Positions 34,509 to 46,897 of a stretch of DNA of 64,000 bases are shown here, piece after piece. A program made the position numbers and the translations under genes. The stretch lies in assembly GCF_033568475.1 (NCBI RefSeq), contig NC_133120.1, positions 85,702,151 to 85,766,150 on the forward strand. Reading direction: 5' to 3'. How positions within the stretch are numbered: position 1 is the stretch's first letter; each line of letters opens with the position of its first letter. This DNA is from Henckelia pumila. Taxonomy: Eukaryota; Streptophyta; Magnoliopsida; Lamiales; Gesneriaceae. The notes below the pieces were generated by a model. It saw only the letters and a program-made list of their open reading frames with translations. It was not told where the DNA came from and searched no databases.

Positions 34509-35637
34509 ATGGCAGCTACTTCGCTTTCTGCAGCTGCTTCTCTGGGAAGCTGGGGAACGTCCGTCGCCGGAGGCGAAGACCATGCCATGCTGCAGTCGAA
34601 GGCGGCGCCGCCACATTTCAGGGTGGCGCGGCCGGTTCGGTTGCGTCCGGTGATGAGGAACGTGAATGAAGGGAAAGGCATCTTCGCTCCGATTGTTGTG
34701 GTGGCGCGTAATATTATTGGGAAGAAGAAGTTCAATCAGCTGAGGGGCAAAGCCATCGCTTTGCACTCCCAGGTTACTAAAAAAACTCACTCTTAAACAT
34801 CCAAGTGATCTTCTGAAAATTATATTAATTTTCTATCATCTGAAGTAATAGCTTTTAATTTATTATAGAAGATAATCATGTTTTCTAGATCTTTATCAAA
34901 TAATATATAGTAATCAGAACTCCAAGGTACGTACGTGCCTGGACTTAAGTATTTGATGAACATTTTAACATGAATTTAGTCGATCTTTAGAAGAACGATA
35001 AGTTCACCACATACAAATTAATAATATTATTAGATCCGATAATGAGTTGCAATTACCAAAATAATCATGCACTATTTAATTGAATTCAAAATGGGGAAAA
35101 AACACATTTCATGTTGTATGGGCCGAACCCGAGAGTTGAGGCGGAGTGCACGGTGTCATGTGTTAATTATTTGTCTCAAGTTGGTTGGATAAGTAGTCTT
35201 AGAGTTTAATATATATAGGCTTGGACAAACTACTCATCCCTTTTAAGTTAGATTTTGGATTGAGTTAGGTTAGCTAGCTATGGGGAAACAATTGGGGTAT
35301 GTGTTTGCCCCGCTACATCCTCGGCTTCCAATGGTCGTGGAGATTGCATGCAGGTGAAGTTATCAACACTCACAACATCATGAATTTCATCTCACCGTTG
35401 AACGTATATTTATTGATAGCAAAACATGTATCTAGTTCTTGTTTCATACAAAACTTATTATTATTGATTTTTTTTTTCTATTAAACTATGTCATAACTTT
35501 CTATGATTTGATGTTGCATTCAAACCTTTCAGGTGATAACCGAGTTTTGCAAATCCATAGGGGCAGACTCTAAGCAACGGCAAGGATTGATTCGTATTGC
35601 TAAGAAAAATGGAGAACGGCTTGGATTTCTTGCATGA
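34509..35637 (+). CDS. PGR5: PROTON GRADIENT REGULATION 5 (PGR5), chloroplastic
   Basis: Two exons, 34509-34772 and 35533-35637, encode 122 residues. Residues ~1-48 are Ala/Ser/Arg-rich, a plausible chloroplast transit peptide. The mature part is near invariant in plants: NEGKGIFAPIVVVARN, GKKKFNQLRGKAIALHSQ, then VITEFCKSIGADSKQRQGL and ending KKNGERLGFLA. PGR5 acts at the stromal face of thylakoids, with PGRL1, in antimycin-sensitive cyclic electron flow around photosystem I and in building the proton gradient under high light. The intron falls after LHSQ, giving GT/AG ends and phase 0. One conserved cysteine is visible (FCKSIG). The length is about ten residues shorter than I recall for Arabidopsis, all in the transit region. 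It converges on the CCT gene. Confidence 0.95.
35160..35275. repeat. Dispersed repeat, copy 2 (GGTTGAGTTAGGT family), in the PGR5 intron
   Basis: It has 'tttaatatatataggcttgg', 'cttttaagttagattttgg' and 'attgagttaggttagc', in the same order as 479-590. It lies inside the single PGR5 intron, on the transcribed strand in the same orientation as copy 1. Confidence 0.45.
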
Positions 35638-36210
35638 TTACAGTTCTCTCGAGTATAATTTGACTTCAATTTTGTATATCTAAGCAAGTAAATGAATTTA
35701 AAATTAATGGATTTGAAATATGTGTGTGTGTGTGGAAGGTGGAACAATTAAAAAATGGTTATGGATTTAATGTGAAATTAACTGGGACTAATACTTTTTA
35801 CGATGTTAGTTATTATATATTAGGATAATTATTAACAAGTTAATTCTCCAACAAAAAAAAAGCCGAGGATTCAATTGTGTTCTCTCCATATTTGGTAGCA
35901 CATTATAAATTCTTGTGAGACCAGTTTCTGGTCTCACCCATGGTATATGAATTCGCGAGACCGCTTCGCAAAATACCTACTAATTCGATATTAGGGTATA
36001 TCACAAGATTTTACAAGACATGTCTCCATTCACTTGTATGGGGTATATATACACGAAAATACACGAGTTGTGCAATGAAGCGTGATTAATTATTATGACT
36101 AGCATAAGAGCATAAAAATAAGTAACTATTTATATATATGTTCTCTACAATATATATCAAGGAAAAAATTCACTTGGAAAAAGGCGTCAGTACTGTGAAA
36201 CTCTTTTCTT
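35638..36210. other. Spacer between convergent PGR5 and CCT genes, with a perfect hairpin
   Basis: It contains the 3' UTRs of both genes. At 35915-35937 a perfect 10-bp inverted repeat with a 3-base loop reads gtgagaccag-ttt-ctggtctcac. It has no following T-run, so it is not a terminator. Short 'gtgtgtgtgtg' repeats lie near 35722. No gene is seen. Confidence 0.5.
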
Positions 36211-39200
36211 TCAGATCCAAGATTGGATTGGGTAATTGCATTTGAAGGAATTAACTCCACTAATGTGGGCAAATATATCTGAGTCGTCTATATCATCTTC
36301 TTCCTTCACCAACACCTACATGTACACCCCCAAACAGATATTAGTAACATATATATTTATTTATTTAATTGATATACAAGCCAAACTATTTACTACAGTA
36401 TATATTTATCAGTGAATATTGATGTAAATAAGATTAGAGACTAATGATCAAGAAATGGAGGCACCTTGCGTTGGTGATGATGAGGGATTTGGCTTGAAAA
36501 GAGGCTAACATCTTCATCTGTGTCATCTTCGTGGTTGCTACACCCACTTCTCCCGTTCATTTCGCCTAATTCGTCGTTCTTTGCGAATCGCCCCCTAACT
36601 CGAGGCCTGCTGTCTGCTAGTGTTTTGCGGCAAGCATACTGCATTTACATACAGGGTTGGAGCTAGCTTTGAGTATTAATAGTGAACCACTTGATACTAT
36701 ACTGTGTGTTGGATGCATGATTTTTATGTGAAAAAGAAACTTCTTACTTAATTTTCTCTGTTCCTTCATAATATATAGTCCAGACCATGTAAATACTTTT
36801 ATATAAAGTTGCTAGTGACAAGTAAATAGATGATTGAGGGAGGGGCAGGGGATAATCACCTTGATTTTCTTGCTAAAGTTCCTCTCATTCCTTTTCTTCA
36901 TGTATCGATGAATTTTCCTTTTCCTTTCTTCGACGGAGAGCTTTCCGACCTTAAACGTCGGATCATCTAACTCTGATGCCAGTGGATTTGTTGTACTTGT
37001 CCCTCCATGGACTAGATGTTGGCTCTCACTACTAAGCACCTGAAGTTGATGCCAAAAGCCCAGAAGAAATATCAAACCAAGTTTTAATTCAAGTTAAAGT
37101 AAAGCATTAATCTTGAAATCCAGAGCTGGAAATATCTACCTGAAGCTCATTCCCGCAGCTGAAGCCTCTTGGCATGGAATCAGGCATGAAAAGGCCACCA
37201 TTTTCACTCTGGAACTCCAATTCTTGATTGGAAAAATCAGGTCCCATTAACAAAGAACCCCCGGTGAAAATCCCCGAATTCTCTGCGGAGAAGGGCGCGT
37301 TCGTGCTGCCTGGATTCAAATACTGTCCAATCATTGGATCCATGATCCCACAACCTGGTAAAGGTGGCCTCAAACGAATGTAAGGAGGCACAGAATTCAG
37401 TCCACATTCATTTTCATAACCCGCCGAAGCAAGTGGCGGCGGCCCTAGCATTGGAACCATCCCCACGGCCGTCTGCCGCCTCTCGGGCATGTACTGATGA
37501 TGAGCCGTGTGCAGTACTTGCCCGTCGGACACGTCTAACAAAAACGGGTGGTTGTTCATCGAGGAGTTTGCGAATGGTTCTTGATTATTGCTGCTGATCA
37601 TGTGTTGGTGATGATTTGGAATATTGGGAAAAGATGGGGAGAGGCTGAAATCTATTGATGCTGAAATGTCGTTGTCGTCGGTCGGGTCGAATATAACGGA
37701 TAGGTGCTGGTTTCCGGGGGTGGATGGGGCCATGACGGACGCCTGGATTTCTCTGTCTTTGAAGGTGGTAATAGTGTAGTCATTGTTCATTTCGGGTGGG
37801 ACAGAGAGATTTGTGGGATAGGAAGAATGCTCCTCGTAGCAGCAATTGGAACTTGATGCAACTTCTGAGTTTTGTAGTGTCTCGGGAAATAATTCAGATT
37901 CACAAAACTCGAAGATTTGAGCTCCAATGGGGCTTGTAATTTCATCCTGTCAAGAAAAAAGTGGCAACCAAAAAAATTATTATCATTGTTATTACATAAT
38001 AAACAACAAGAAGTTGATGAAAGTATATATCTACACGGCCATTTATATTATACATATTAAAAATATGACGCTATTATTGACCAAATTAAATTATAATAAG
38101 TTTAAAAAATTTATGTTTTTATTGACCCATTTTGATTTTTTTTTTTTAATTTTTATATATTGCTTTACTAATTCATGCACCCAAGAAACTATATGCATGC
38201 CCACATATGATGGATGAAAGCCACAAGAAATGAAACGCTTCCAAGAAGATCTTGTAATGTTATTGGTGTTAGATTTTATTGCAGAAAAAAGGAAATTTGG
38301 CGAGTTTGTGGCGTCCATGTGGCTTGTGGGAAGTGAGAAATTAGGCTTTTGAAAGAGGAAATTCACAGTATTTCAAACTTTGGGAAGGTGGAACTAATGT
38401 CCTATTTATGGGCAAACATTGGGAATTTAGTGACATTTATGCCTATTAAATCACACACGTGAAGTGCTTCCATAAACTAAATTCCTTTCTCGGTCGAACT
38501 GAATAAAGGAATCCAGATTACAACACTTGAAAATGTAGCCCAAAATGCTCAATATTCCATCATGATTTCGAAAGAAGCGTGATAAATTGCTATTTTATTA
38601 GTCCGGTTGTGCATGTATGATTAATAATAAAGATCTCGATCGATAACAAAGTATATGTCTGGTGTCCTTAGCCACAGATCATATATGTACTCGTTCATTT
38701 TAGTAGCTAGAGGAGGATATATATATAGTCTATATTTATTTATATATATAAACAAAAAAATTGCGTACATATAATAAGATTTGACGAGTTTTCCCCTGAA
38801 CAGATGCCATTTTCTGTTATGCTGGAACACTGGAGCTAGTCATCAAGAATATATGAAGGGGTTTGATATATATTGCAAATTTATACCAAAAGGTTAATTT
38901 TTATAAAATATAAACCGGTCATTAATCCACAACAATAGAACTCAAAAAATTGAGAAACAACATATTAATTATCATATATTTATTTTCAAAGAACTAATAT
39001 ACAATAAACTTTGAATCTAATTTATGTATGAAACGATTTTATTTTGCTTGTCTTGATACAAACATACACATGACCCGCATCCCAAGACCCAAATACTGGA
39101 ATTAGCTAGAAATTTTTAAAAAAAAATGATAAACGAAGGTAAGTATATAAAAATAAGAGGATAATTAACGATCAAATCGCCCACTGAAAATTTTAAATAC

Positions 39201-39562
39201 TTGTGCGTTAATAATGCTATTGTCTTTCACCATCTTTTGTGCATGAAACATCAAGATGCATGGATGATTAAACTCAAATACGTACATATATAAAACCGAA
39301 TGACGTGTATATATCAAAATAAAAGTAAAAATGTGAGGATAGAAAATGGTAAATCAAGAAGGGAAGCAAAAACAATAGAATAAAATGCATGATTCAATTT
39401 TCTCGATCCCAAAAAACGTGAAAAACAATGGCAGATAAAAGGTAAAATAATTAGAAACCATTTGATTCATTATAAGGCAATATATATGTATATAATATAT
39501 AAAAATTTACTTACGATGGGAAGCTGTTGATCTTGAGGATGAACCATGTCGTCCAACATCAT
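36211..39562 (-). CDS. CCT-domain protein (CONSTANS-like C-terminus, ASML2-like)
   Basis: Five minus-strand exons, 39562-39515, 37946-37140, 37039-36860, 36638-36465 and 36315-36211, join in frame to 437 residues. The CCT motif (~322-365) is split by an intron: RKRKIHRYMKKRNERNFSKK then YACRKTLADSRPRVRGRFAK. It serves nuclear import and binding of NF-Y subunits and DNA in CONSTANS-type regulators. No B-box zinc finger precedes it, so this is a CMF-type (CCT-only) protein, as in the ASML2 group. The N-terminal half is acidic and Pro/Ser/Asn/His-rich, fitting an activation region. The C-terminus has an acidic tail, KEEDDIDDSDIFAHISG. The first exon encodes only 16 residues (MMLDDMVHPQDQQLPI) before a 1.57-kb intron; two adjacent ATGs occur there. 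Confidence 0.88.
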
Positions 39563-40920
39563 GAATCAATCCTTGATCCCACGAAATCGAACGCGCTGCA
39601 AATTACGCGGAATCCTTCAAGATCAGCTTCCCTCCGCCAACGTATATAACCTAGCGATGATCAAATATTCATTCCGACAAATAAACCTTTCTTTCGAGCG
39701 GTGAAGATTGAAATCGATGGAAGAAGACAATTAAAACTTCATCTAGAGCAAACAAGAAGAGAAAGACCCTTTTTTAGAGGGGAAGACAGAGAAAATTTAG
39801 AGGAGAAAAGGGAGTAGAAAAAAAATTATAACTTGCATGCTATATTAAGCATGGGGGAGGTTGAAATTTATATGGCTGTTAATTTATTTTATGTTTTAAA
39901 TAACGAGGAGAACAAAAACGAAGAGTTGGTTATATTTATATATATGGAATTTGGCGAGATATTTTAGTCGATGTAGTCAAACCGAGGTTGTCGGGGAGTC
40001 ACAAATTTGACCGCTGTTTTTGTACGAGGTGGCATTTTATGACGTGGCGGGAAGGAATTGAAATTGGAAATAGAAATTTATTTTTATTTTTTTGTTATTA
40101 TTATTGGGCTATTCAATACAATTTTAAATCATTATAATCTAGTTTGAGATGTACGTAATTTTTTTGAATTTAAATTTTATTTTTTATTTTTTTAAATCAG
40201 TTAAATAATAGTTTTGCATATATATAAACGAAACACCGCAAGAATTTTAAAAATAAAATAAGGGATGAATGCTATAAAAAAATGTTATTATCTAATTATT
40301 GTTGACATCTTCAAGTATTTCAACCTATCTTTACAAGCCCTACATGGTGATAGATCTAAAAACCATTATTTATCAATACATGTAGGGTTCACTAAAAAAA
40401 TAATGAACCCCACACTTATTGATAAATATCAACCGTTAAATTTATATCAAACAAGTGTCTGTATAGGTAGGATCTTCTTAAGTAATATTCCTGAAAAATG
40501 CTATATTTCATTGATATTTGCACTTCATTTTGTGTTATTCACACTACATTTCATGTGTAAAATATGTGTCCAATTTACTCACAAATAGAGTGCAAATAAC
40601 AAAAAATGGAGTGTAAATATCAACACTCTTTTAAATTTTAATGTTAACGATATTTGACTTTTAGTTCCAAAAAGAACTCTATTATATTTAAGAATTCCTT
40701 AAATAACACAAGAACACGGTTGAAGTATATAATAAATTAATTCCCACGTTTTGTCCCTTTCGGATGGGAGAAATAATATATGGAACGAGTAAAAGGAAAA
40801 GCGAAAACGGAGAGAATTGTCAAATTTCAAAAGTTAATATATAGTAATATCCATCCATGTAACACAAAATTTTTATGACATCATCGTCTTACGATGTATG
40901 TAGGATATATTTATTACTTG
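39563..40920. other. Upstream region of the CCT gene and AT-rich spacer
   Basis: The first ~300 bp are the presumed 5' leader and promoter of the CCT gene, with purine-rich GAAGA runs near 39720-39815. The rest is AT-rich. The 107-residue frame at 40265-40588 has no recognised motif and AT-rich composition; I do not call it. Confidence 0.45.
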
Positions 40921-41220
40921 CTTCGACTCATGAAAAATATTACTTGTTATACAAAAAATATTACTTTTAATTCTATATATATCGGATCGATATGACTCAT
41001 GAATAAATATTCCTGAGATCGTCTCACATGAGATTACTTTTTCAAGTAATTAAGTTATCGACGAGATTCTATATAATTTATCGCAACAAAATCTATAATA
41101 TATCATCTGATGATTCAATTTTGTAAGAGTGTTTTTGACCCGAAATAACCCAACTCATAAAAAAAATATTACTTTCATCGTAAATATGTATCAGGTGGAA
41201 TCGTTTTACAAATATAGATC
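40921..41220. repeat. Dispersed 'gagacggtc' repeat, copies 2 and 3
   Basis: Copy 2 (about 40921-41038) has 'actcatgaaaaatattactt', 'atatcggatcgatatgactc' and 'gagatcgtctcacatgagat'. Copy 3 (about 41138-41220) has 'gacccgaaataacccaactc' and 'aaatattactttcatcgta'. Both share words with 8296-8466. Ends are not resolved. Confidence 0.4.
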
Positions 41221-42537
41221 GTTATATTGTATCATAAGACTTACTTATGATTTATTTTTGTGGGAGTTTAAATTAGCCAAAATAATTATTTCAATCTTAT
41301 TTAGGAAAAAATAAATGAATTGTGAACCACAAGATTTCACATATATGAGACACGTGTACAGATAAAACAGTGAAAAGAATCAAACCTATTTGCTCAAATT
41401 CCAATTGAAAGGATTAATGTTGGATGCTTCCTATAAATCATGGACATCGAATGTCTTTGTGAAATAGGCTTCCATTATTTGTGTAACTTCTTTCTGTAAA
41501 ATTTATACTGATTTTGATGATAATATAAAAACCAGTCACACTAATCAGTTGGTCTATCCATGGTAATAGATTGGATTCTATACTTAAAAAATTATAATTC
41601 TTAAGGAACTTTTTAATATTTGATGACTTGTTTCGTGGGGGAAAAAAGAGTAAAAGGTGAACAATTTTGCACGTATATGTCATGGTTCAAGAATTTTGAT
41701 TGTTTTTTTTATTTGAATGACTATAAAGTAATGTAATTGATCAATTTTTCATTAGAAAAAAATATTTTGAAAGCAACGATATTTGTCATTGTTAAGAGAA
41801 CAACTAATTAAGCCGCAACTTTTGTGCTTAGTTAGACTATTCTCATCAGTTATAGTTTTTTTGTAATACAACAAACACAAAAATCTTACAAATTCTATTC
41901 GAGTTGATGTCACGTGTTCAAATCATATTGATTATAATGATCAATGCAATTATTCATATAAGGATTGTTGAGGAACAATAATAACTCTGTTGGATGAGAG
42001 AAATCGAAATGTGCATAACTATTAATTCTTGAAATCAAATTAGTAAATATTTGAAGGAGGATCATTGTTGAGATAGAGAATAAGAATCAAGTCAAACAAG
42101 AATCTCTAGTTAATTTTTGTACATGAGATAATGGAATTCATTTTGAAAATAAAGTAAAATGGTTAGTGTTAGTAGCTGCTATTACGTCAAATCCTGCTGA
42201 AATTTGGGTGGATTTGTAATGGACTGGTTATGTCGCTATATGCTAGCACGTGGACAGTTCGATGTTAACACATGGGGTATTGTTTATGTGTTGTTTTTAA
42301 CGATTAATTTCCCTTACTAATTCTATCAAATATATATGTAAAATTTATTAAATTTTTTTATATTAATTGGTTAATGAAACATGATGATTTTTTTTTATCT
42401 AAATACATTTATTTTGGCTGAATAAAAAATATTCTTGAAAACAATAAATTATTAATTCATCGTTAAAATAATATTGCCTTTAGTTTTCTTAAAATTGTAA
42501 TCCAAGTTTGAAGAGTGAGAAGAAATTATTTTTCTTC
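41221..42537. other. AT-rich spacer left of the retrotransposon block
   Basis: No gene is supported. Short frames on both strands are AT-rich and lack motifs. Confidence 0.5.
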
Positions 42538-43074
42538 CTTATTGATGGGTTATTACCCAATTTGACTTTCTCCCGGGCCCCAGCCCAATGACTCAATCCA
42601 TATGGGTCCCATATTACTCCGATATTTATTTGGACACTTTATCAAGGCCTATAAATACCTCAAAGCCCATAAGAGGCTAAAGCCCATGAAACTTTCTGAC
42701 TATCTATAAATAGCTCAAGTTCTCTCATTATTATGGTACGCACTCTATAGTCACATGTTCTAGTTCTCTAGAACTTTTATTGGACAAATACTGACTTGAG
42801 CGTCGGAGTGTTTTCGCCGGGCAACCCCCGACGTCACTCACTTTGCTTTGTGATGCAGGTGACAACCCACGAAGTTCGGTCTTTGGAACAGTTCGAGTAT
42901 TAATCCGGCTATCCAGATCTCCACAAGTTACCCATATATTCTCTAATCGGGTAATATCAATTTTTTGCTACATCAGCTTGGCGCCGTCTGTGGAAACTTG
43001 TTCATTGCATCGTTGAGAATGCATACTCCATAACAAACATCTCAAGGAAATAATCGCAATGGAGACACACCTCC

Positions 43075-43920
43075 AATTTCCAAACCACCGCCTGAATTTA
43101 GTTTCACCCAAGAAACGTTGACAGTCTTAATGGAAGGAACAGGCGCACGCACAGCGACTGAAGCGGTCGCTCAGTTCGTGGAATCCCGTCAACGCCGATG
43201 CACCGACAAGAGAGCTCATAGAAGAGGGCTCTCATCTTATGACCCCGGTAACAAAGACCCAAAGAAAACTAAGTCTAAAGTGAAAGACAAAGATCTTGAG
43301 GGGACAAAAAAAATACTTTTCATAAAGAGAGTGAAACAAGTGCTCAAACAATTCGCGATGTCTTTGACGAAAACAAAACCACTAATCCAACCCGTGGAGA
43401 TGGATCTCACACATATGCAACTGGAGAGAATTCGTCAGCAGTCTTGCCTGTACGTCGGAGCCCGTTCACTAACGTCATTCTATCTGAAGCATTGCCTAAG
43501 GGAGTCAAAATCCCTAACCTACTTGAGTTCGATGGAACTGGTGATCCTCAAGATCATATTGACAAATTCTACGCGAAGGCAGATTTATATGGCATCACAG
43601 ATGCGTCTTACTGCAATATATTTCGAACAACATTATCAGGGCAAGCTCTCACATGGTTCAATAAGCTGCCGTCCGAATCCATCGCAAACTTGGAGCAACT
43701 CATCCAACGCTTCATCCAACAATTCTCAATTAACAAAAAATACCCAAAAACAACAGCATACTTATTCACAATTCTTCAAAAAGAAGGAGAAATTTTGCGA
43801 GACTATGTTAAGAGATTTACTCATGCGGTTCACGCAGTCACACACGTGAACCATGATATGTTATCTGGAATAATGCAGCAGAACTTGCGTCCTGGAAGGT
43901 TCAAGGAATCTATAGCATGA
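43075..43920 (+). pseudogene. Gag region of the gag-only retrotransposon (fossil)
   Basis: Peptides typical of the Retrotrans_gag domain occur: IPNLLEFDGTGDPQDHIDKF, GQALTWFNKLPSESIANLEQ, LRDYVKRFTHAVHAV. In live elements this forms the virus-like particle. It lies right after the primer-binding site and leader. The region is broken, and nothing of pol follows in this element. I infer that mobility needed proteins from a related element. Confidence 0.75.
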
Positions 43921-44512
43921 AAATCTCCGAATACCTTGGAGGAACTGTTGTCTAGAGCGTAAAAATACATCCGTCTCGAGAAACTGATGAGTTACACTCC
44001 TAGGAAAAAAGAAAATAAAACGAAGAATACAATGAAATATAACGCAGGACAAAAAGTCATGTCAATCAAAAGAAACTCTATACTCATAGAGCAAACACCT
44101 GCAAGCTAAAATAAATTGTCTGCCGCTACTTTATTTACTCTGCAGATCAAAACTTTTATTTAATTTTCTTTTATTTTAAGTTTAATAATAAACTTACGTT
44201 GATTTGTTTACTTTTCTATTTAATTATATAGGAAGAAACTCAGCTCCGTTAACGAATGTTTATCTCATACGCCATGACCCATGCATTCATTGAGGCTACT
44301 CATCCATCAGATGCTTGGCCAACCCTGTAGGACTACCTAAGCCACGATGCTGTAAGAGGTCAAGACGACAAAAATACAGTCCCGGGATACCTCACCACCT
44401 AGCAAATAGAGTGGGTTCAGGACTTTCCCATGAGACAAAATCTTAGGAACTTGATCCACTCCTAAGTACTTCATGTTAAGCAATACGTTATTTCTCCTAG
44501 AGCACAACAAAA

Positions 44513-45550
44513 AGCTATAGTGACTATAAATCATTCACAAAGTCATAGTGACTATAAACAATTCAAAAAAGTCATAGTAACTATAAATAATTCACAAAGT
44601 CATAGTGACTATAAACAATTCAACAAAGTCATAGTGACTATACACAATTCAAAAAAGTCATAGTGACTATAAATAATTCACAAAGTCATAGTGACTATAA
44701 AAAATTCAGAAAAAGTCATAGCGACTATAAACAATTCAAAAAAGTCATAGCGACTATAAATAATCCAAGAAGTCATAGCGACTATAAAAAAAAATTTCAA
44801 AAGAAGTCATAATGACTATAAAAAATTTTCAGGAAAAGTTATATCGACTATAAATAATTCAAGAAGTCATAGCGACTATAAAAAAAAATTCACAAGAAGT
44901 CATAATGACTATAAAAAATTTTCAGGAAAAGTCATAGAGACTATAAAATTTTTTTCAAAATAAGTCATAGCGACTATAAAAAAAAAATCAGAAAAAGTCA
45001 TAGTGACTATAAAAAAATTCAGAAAAGTCATAGCGACTATAAACAATTCAAAAAAGTCATCGCAACTATAAAAAAAAAATTTCAGAAGAAGTCATAATGA
45101 CTATAAAAAATTTTCAGGAAAAGTCATAGAGACTATAAAAATTTTTTTCAGAAGAAGTCATAGTGACTATAAAAAATTTATCAAGTCATAGTGACTATAA
45201 AATTTTTTCAGAAGAAGTCATAACGACTGTCAAACTTTTTTCAGAAGAAGTCATATTGACTATAAAAAATTTTCAAAAAAGTCATAGCGACTATAAAAAA
45301 AAATTTCATAAGAAGTAATAATGACTATAAAAAATTTTCAGGAAAAGTCATACAGACTATAAAATTTTTTTTCAAAAGAAGTTATAGTGACTATAAAAGA
45401 AATTTCTGGAAAAGTCATAGAGACTATAAAAAAATTTCAGAAGAAGTCATAGCGACTATAAAAAATTTATCAAGTCATAGAGACTATAAAATTTTTTCAA
45501 AAGAAGTCATAGTGACTATAAAATTTTTTTCAGAAAAAGTCATATCGACT
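44513..45550 (+). repeat. Tandem array, about 34 units around AGTCATAGTGACTATAAA
   Basis: About 34 copies, counted by eye, of a core AGTCATAG(T/C)GACTATAAA are separated by 10-25 bp of A/T-rich spacer, for a period near 31 bp. The core contains the dyad AGTCA-TAG-TGACT. Spacer types alternate in the second half (short AAGAAGTC, GGAAAAGTC and TCAAGTC forms), which suggests higher-order duplication. It lies inside the gag-only element, after gag and before the nested chromovirus. No coding frame runs through it. Confidence 0.9.
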
Positions 45551-46897
45551 AAAAATTAAAATAATTCAAATCGGGTCAAGATTTAATCCCAAAATATTAA
45601 AAGAGTACACACATTTAAACACGTGTACACCATTACACCGTTAATGACATTGTCACATCAATATTCATCGTCCTCACCATTCCCCATTCTCGAATCGTTT
45701 TCTCTCTCCTCACCACCTCCACGTTTCGCCGTCGTTCAACCGCTTGTGATGGTCGAAATTCGAAAGTAAATATACGATTGGACTCCTCGTGACAAGAGCT
45801 AGCCATTGACACCCATTTTGAATATTTTTAGAGCGATTGGGAGAAACCCGAATTCCACCGACCGCCACTTCTCGCCGTCGTTTGGCCGCCTCCGGTCGCC
45901 GAAACGCAAAACCAAATATACCGTTGGAATCGTCTCGACGAGAGCTATATATTGATACCAATTTTGCGAAATTTTATTGCGCTTTCCAGAAACCCATTTT
46001 CCAGTCGCCGCCGTTGCGCCGCCTGTTGCTGCCGGCTAGTGTTGGGTTGATTTAGTTTAGTTGTTGGGACTTGTTTCGAAGTTTTGGTATATAATTTCGA
46101 CCACAAGGGTTTGACATCAACAGGCTAACTACGAACGAAGGCATGGAATCTAGGTCCTGACGTAGACTCGAACTAATACGTAGAAGGTTCCGCTAGATCA
46201 AGAGACATGTTAGTATTTCACTTCACTCCCAAAAAGGACAATACCTTATACCAAAACGGACACCCCACCAAATATATATATATTTAAAATATATATCTAG
46301 TACACCTTTTTCGCTATCACTCAATGCAAATAACTAAGTCATAATATTTTAAAATATTAGACAAAAGTTGTAAAAGTGAGACAATAAAAATTCTCACGAT
46401 TTTATGGTGAAGCAGACCATGAATTTAAACACAAATAAAATAATTATTATCAACAACAAATAACATGCGTGTATGTGCATATGCGTGTATATACATGCAT
46501 CTATCCATCCCTCTCACGGCCCAAGAAATTCATCATCGCTTCGTTGCAGCGCCATTGTCGTCGCAGTATCATCGCTGTCGTACCACGTTCGCCATCGCGC
46601 CGCAACCACCGCGCCCAGATCGAGCCTGAAAATGGAGCATCCACCGGCGGTGGACGTTCCATGCTGGAATTCGACTCCGAACACTGTTTTCTCCATCTTC
46701 TCGCGCGACCATGCTCCTTGAACAAAAACGCCACGAACGATGTAGCCTCTGTCGAGCCAGATTAGGAAAGCTTGGAAGCTAATCCATGGCTGGAAATCGA
46801 CATGAGCCGTCGACGCCGTCACTGCCTCTCCTTCTCTCCATCGTGTCGCCGCCTCTCAACTCATCGGCGATGATCCATGGTGATGGTGGAGGATTGC
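45551..46897 (+). other. GC-richer non-coding part of the gag-only element
   Basis: Between the tandem array and the nested element lie two GC-rich patches, about 45660-46045 and 46500-46890. They are rich in CGCCG/CCGCC and CATCGC words and carry open frames on both strands (for example minus 46514-46822, with WISFQAFLIWLDRGYIVRG). I recognise no domain. They resemble host gene sequence more than retroelement sequence and could be captured DNA; the alternative is a structured retroelement untranslated region. About 274 bp of the same element resumes at 54119-54392, and 240 bp at 57971-58210. Confidence 0.4.

Noticed and set aside
40265-40588. Possible 107-residue gene
   Set aside because: AT-rich, no motif, no promoter or splice signals, and codon use typical of spacer DNA.
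44513-45550. CRISPR-like array
   Set aside because: The repeat/spacer pattern is superficial: spacers are short, A/T-only and themselves repeated, the core varies, and the sequence lies inside a plant retrotransposon with no cas genes.
46514-46822. A 102-residue minus-strand frame as a host gene
   Set aside because: No recognised domain, other overlapping frames of similar length on both strands, and it lies within the gag-only retroelement. Kept only as a possible capture.
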